DNA of 22,579 nt from a bacterium (GTDB lineage: Bacteria > Bacillota_I > Bacilli_A > RFN20 > CAG-826). Each line of letters starts with the position of its first letter. Within the stretch, counting starts at the first letter, position 1. Below are positions 22,525-22,579 of the stretch, piece by piece. The position numbers and the translations under genes were made by a program. The notes under the pieces are model-generated. The model had not been told where the DNA came from and ran no database searches. It was given only the letters and a program-made list of their open reading frames with translations. The stretch lies in contig SFUB01000012.1 of the NCBI GenBank assembly GCA_004561785.1, positions 1 through 22,579 of the forward strand, read 5' to 3'.

Positions 22525-22531
22525 TCAAACG

Positions 22532-22579
22532 ATGAGAAAGAAGACCGTGCCCTTCGCCTTGGCAGAATCGATCTACGAA
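22532..22579 (+). CDS. Unidentified gene, only first 16 codons in window
   Basis: ATG 22532 opens a frame that runs off the window, encoding MRKKTVPFALAESIYE. This is too short to assign. The pattern loosely recalls the first residues of YqeG-type HAD phosphatases, but that is only an impression. The start is supported by a reasonable promoter seven bases upstream and the return to GC-rich coding-like composition. No ribosome site is visible, so it would be a leaderless gene if the start is right. Confidence 0.45.
   Translation, partial: MRKKTVPFALAESIYE

Noticed and set aside
22441..22531. Small SRP RNA or 6S-like RNA
   Set aside because: The bases AGAGGAAGCG only loosely recall the SRP core; the required GGAAGCAGC region and overall fold are not there.
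1..22579. Mycoplasma code (TGA as Trp)
   Set aside because: Genes end at TGA at the expected length and conserved Trp positions use TGG.
1..22579. Mobile element, prophage, CRISPR array or defence system
   Set aside because: No transposase, integrase, regular repeat array or defence gene is visible; nearly all sequence is housekeeping genes.

Overview
This window looks like a core-chromosome segment of a Bacillota (Firmicutes) bacterium from the Bacilli / Erysipelotrichia / Mollicutes-related radiation. Three things support this. The gene order ybeY-cdd-era-recO-glyS-dnaG-rpoD-trmK, followed by ispH, a CshB-type helicase and ispG, matches from memory the corresponding Bacillus subtilis chromosome arm. 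EF-P carries a Mollicutes-style tip loop. The coding DNA is fairly GC-rich, with A+T-rich spacers. UGA is a normal stop (ybeY, cdd, era, rpoD and parE end in TGA) and tryptophan is read from TGG, so this is not the mycoplasma code. I see no mobile element, prophage, CRISPR array, tRNA or rRNA.

Layout. Bases 1-2439: tightly coupled ybeY (5' end cut off by the window), cdd, era and recO. Bases 2440-8935: glycyl-tRNA synthetase behind a clear TTGACA promoter, then DNA primase, the primary sigma factor, a second RpoD-like sigma factor, and trmK. Bases 8917-12242: ispH and ispG, the last two MEP-pathway enzymes, both on the minus strand and flanking a plus-strand DEAD-box helicase. Bases 12328-14029: rpmG, a metallo-beta-lactamase-fold hydrolase, efp and a yneF-like gene. 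Bases 14075-16633: a DegV/FakB fatty-acid-binding protein and a FakA kinase. Bases 16923-17669 (minus): plsY. Bases 17793-22366: parE-parC. A cut-off reading frame begins at 22532.

How the genes fit together. The left half is the macromolecular-synthesis block (ribosome maturation, tRNA charging, primase, sigma factor). FakB, FakA and PlsY are consecutive steps for moving exogenous fatty acids into phospholipid. ParE and ParC form topoisomerase IV.

Most noteworthy: (1) the second sigma factor keeps the -35-reading residues but has changed residues that read the -10 and extended -10 elements; (2) RpoD has about 56 extra residues between regions 1.2 and 2; (3) several first-in-transcript genes have a -10 hexamer 7-9 bases before ATG and no Shine-Dalgarno, suggesting leaderless mRNAs; (4) EF-P has Met at the position usually modified; (5) ParC has Gly at a quinolone hot spot. 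I found no clearly new multi-gene system; the window is mainly housekeeping with some unusual variants.
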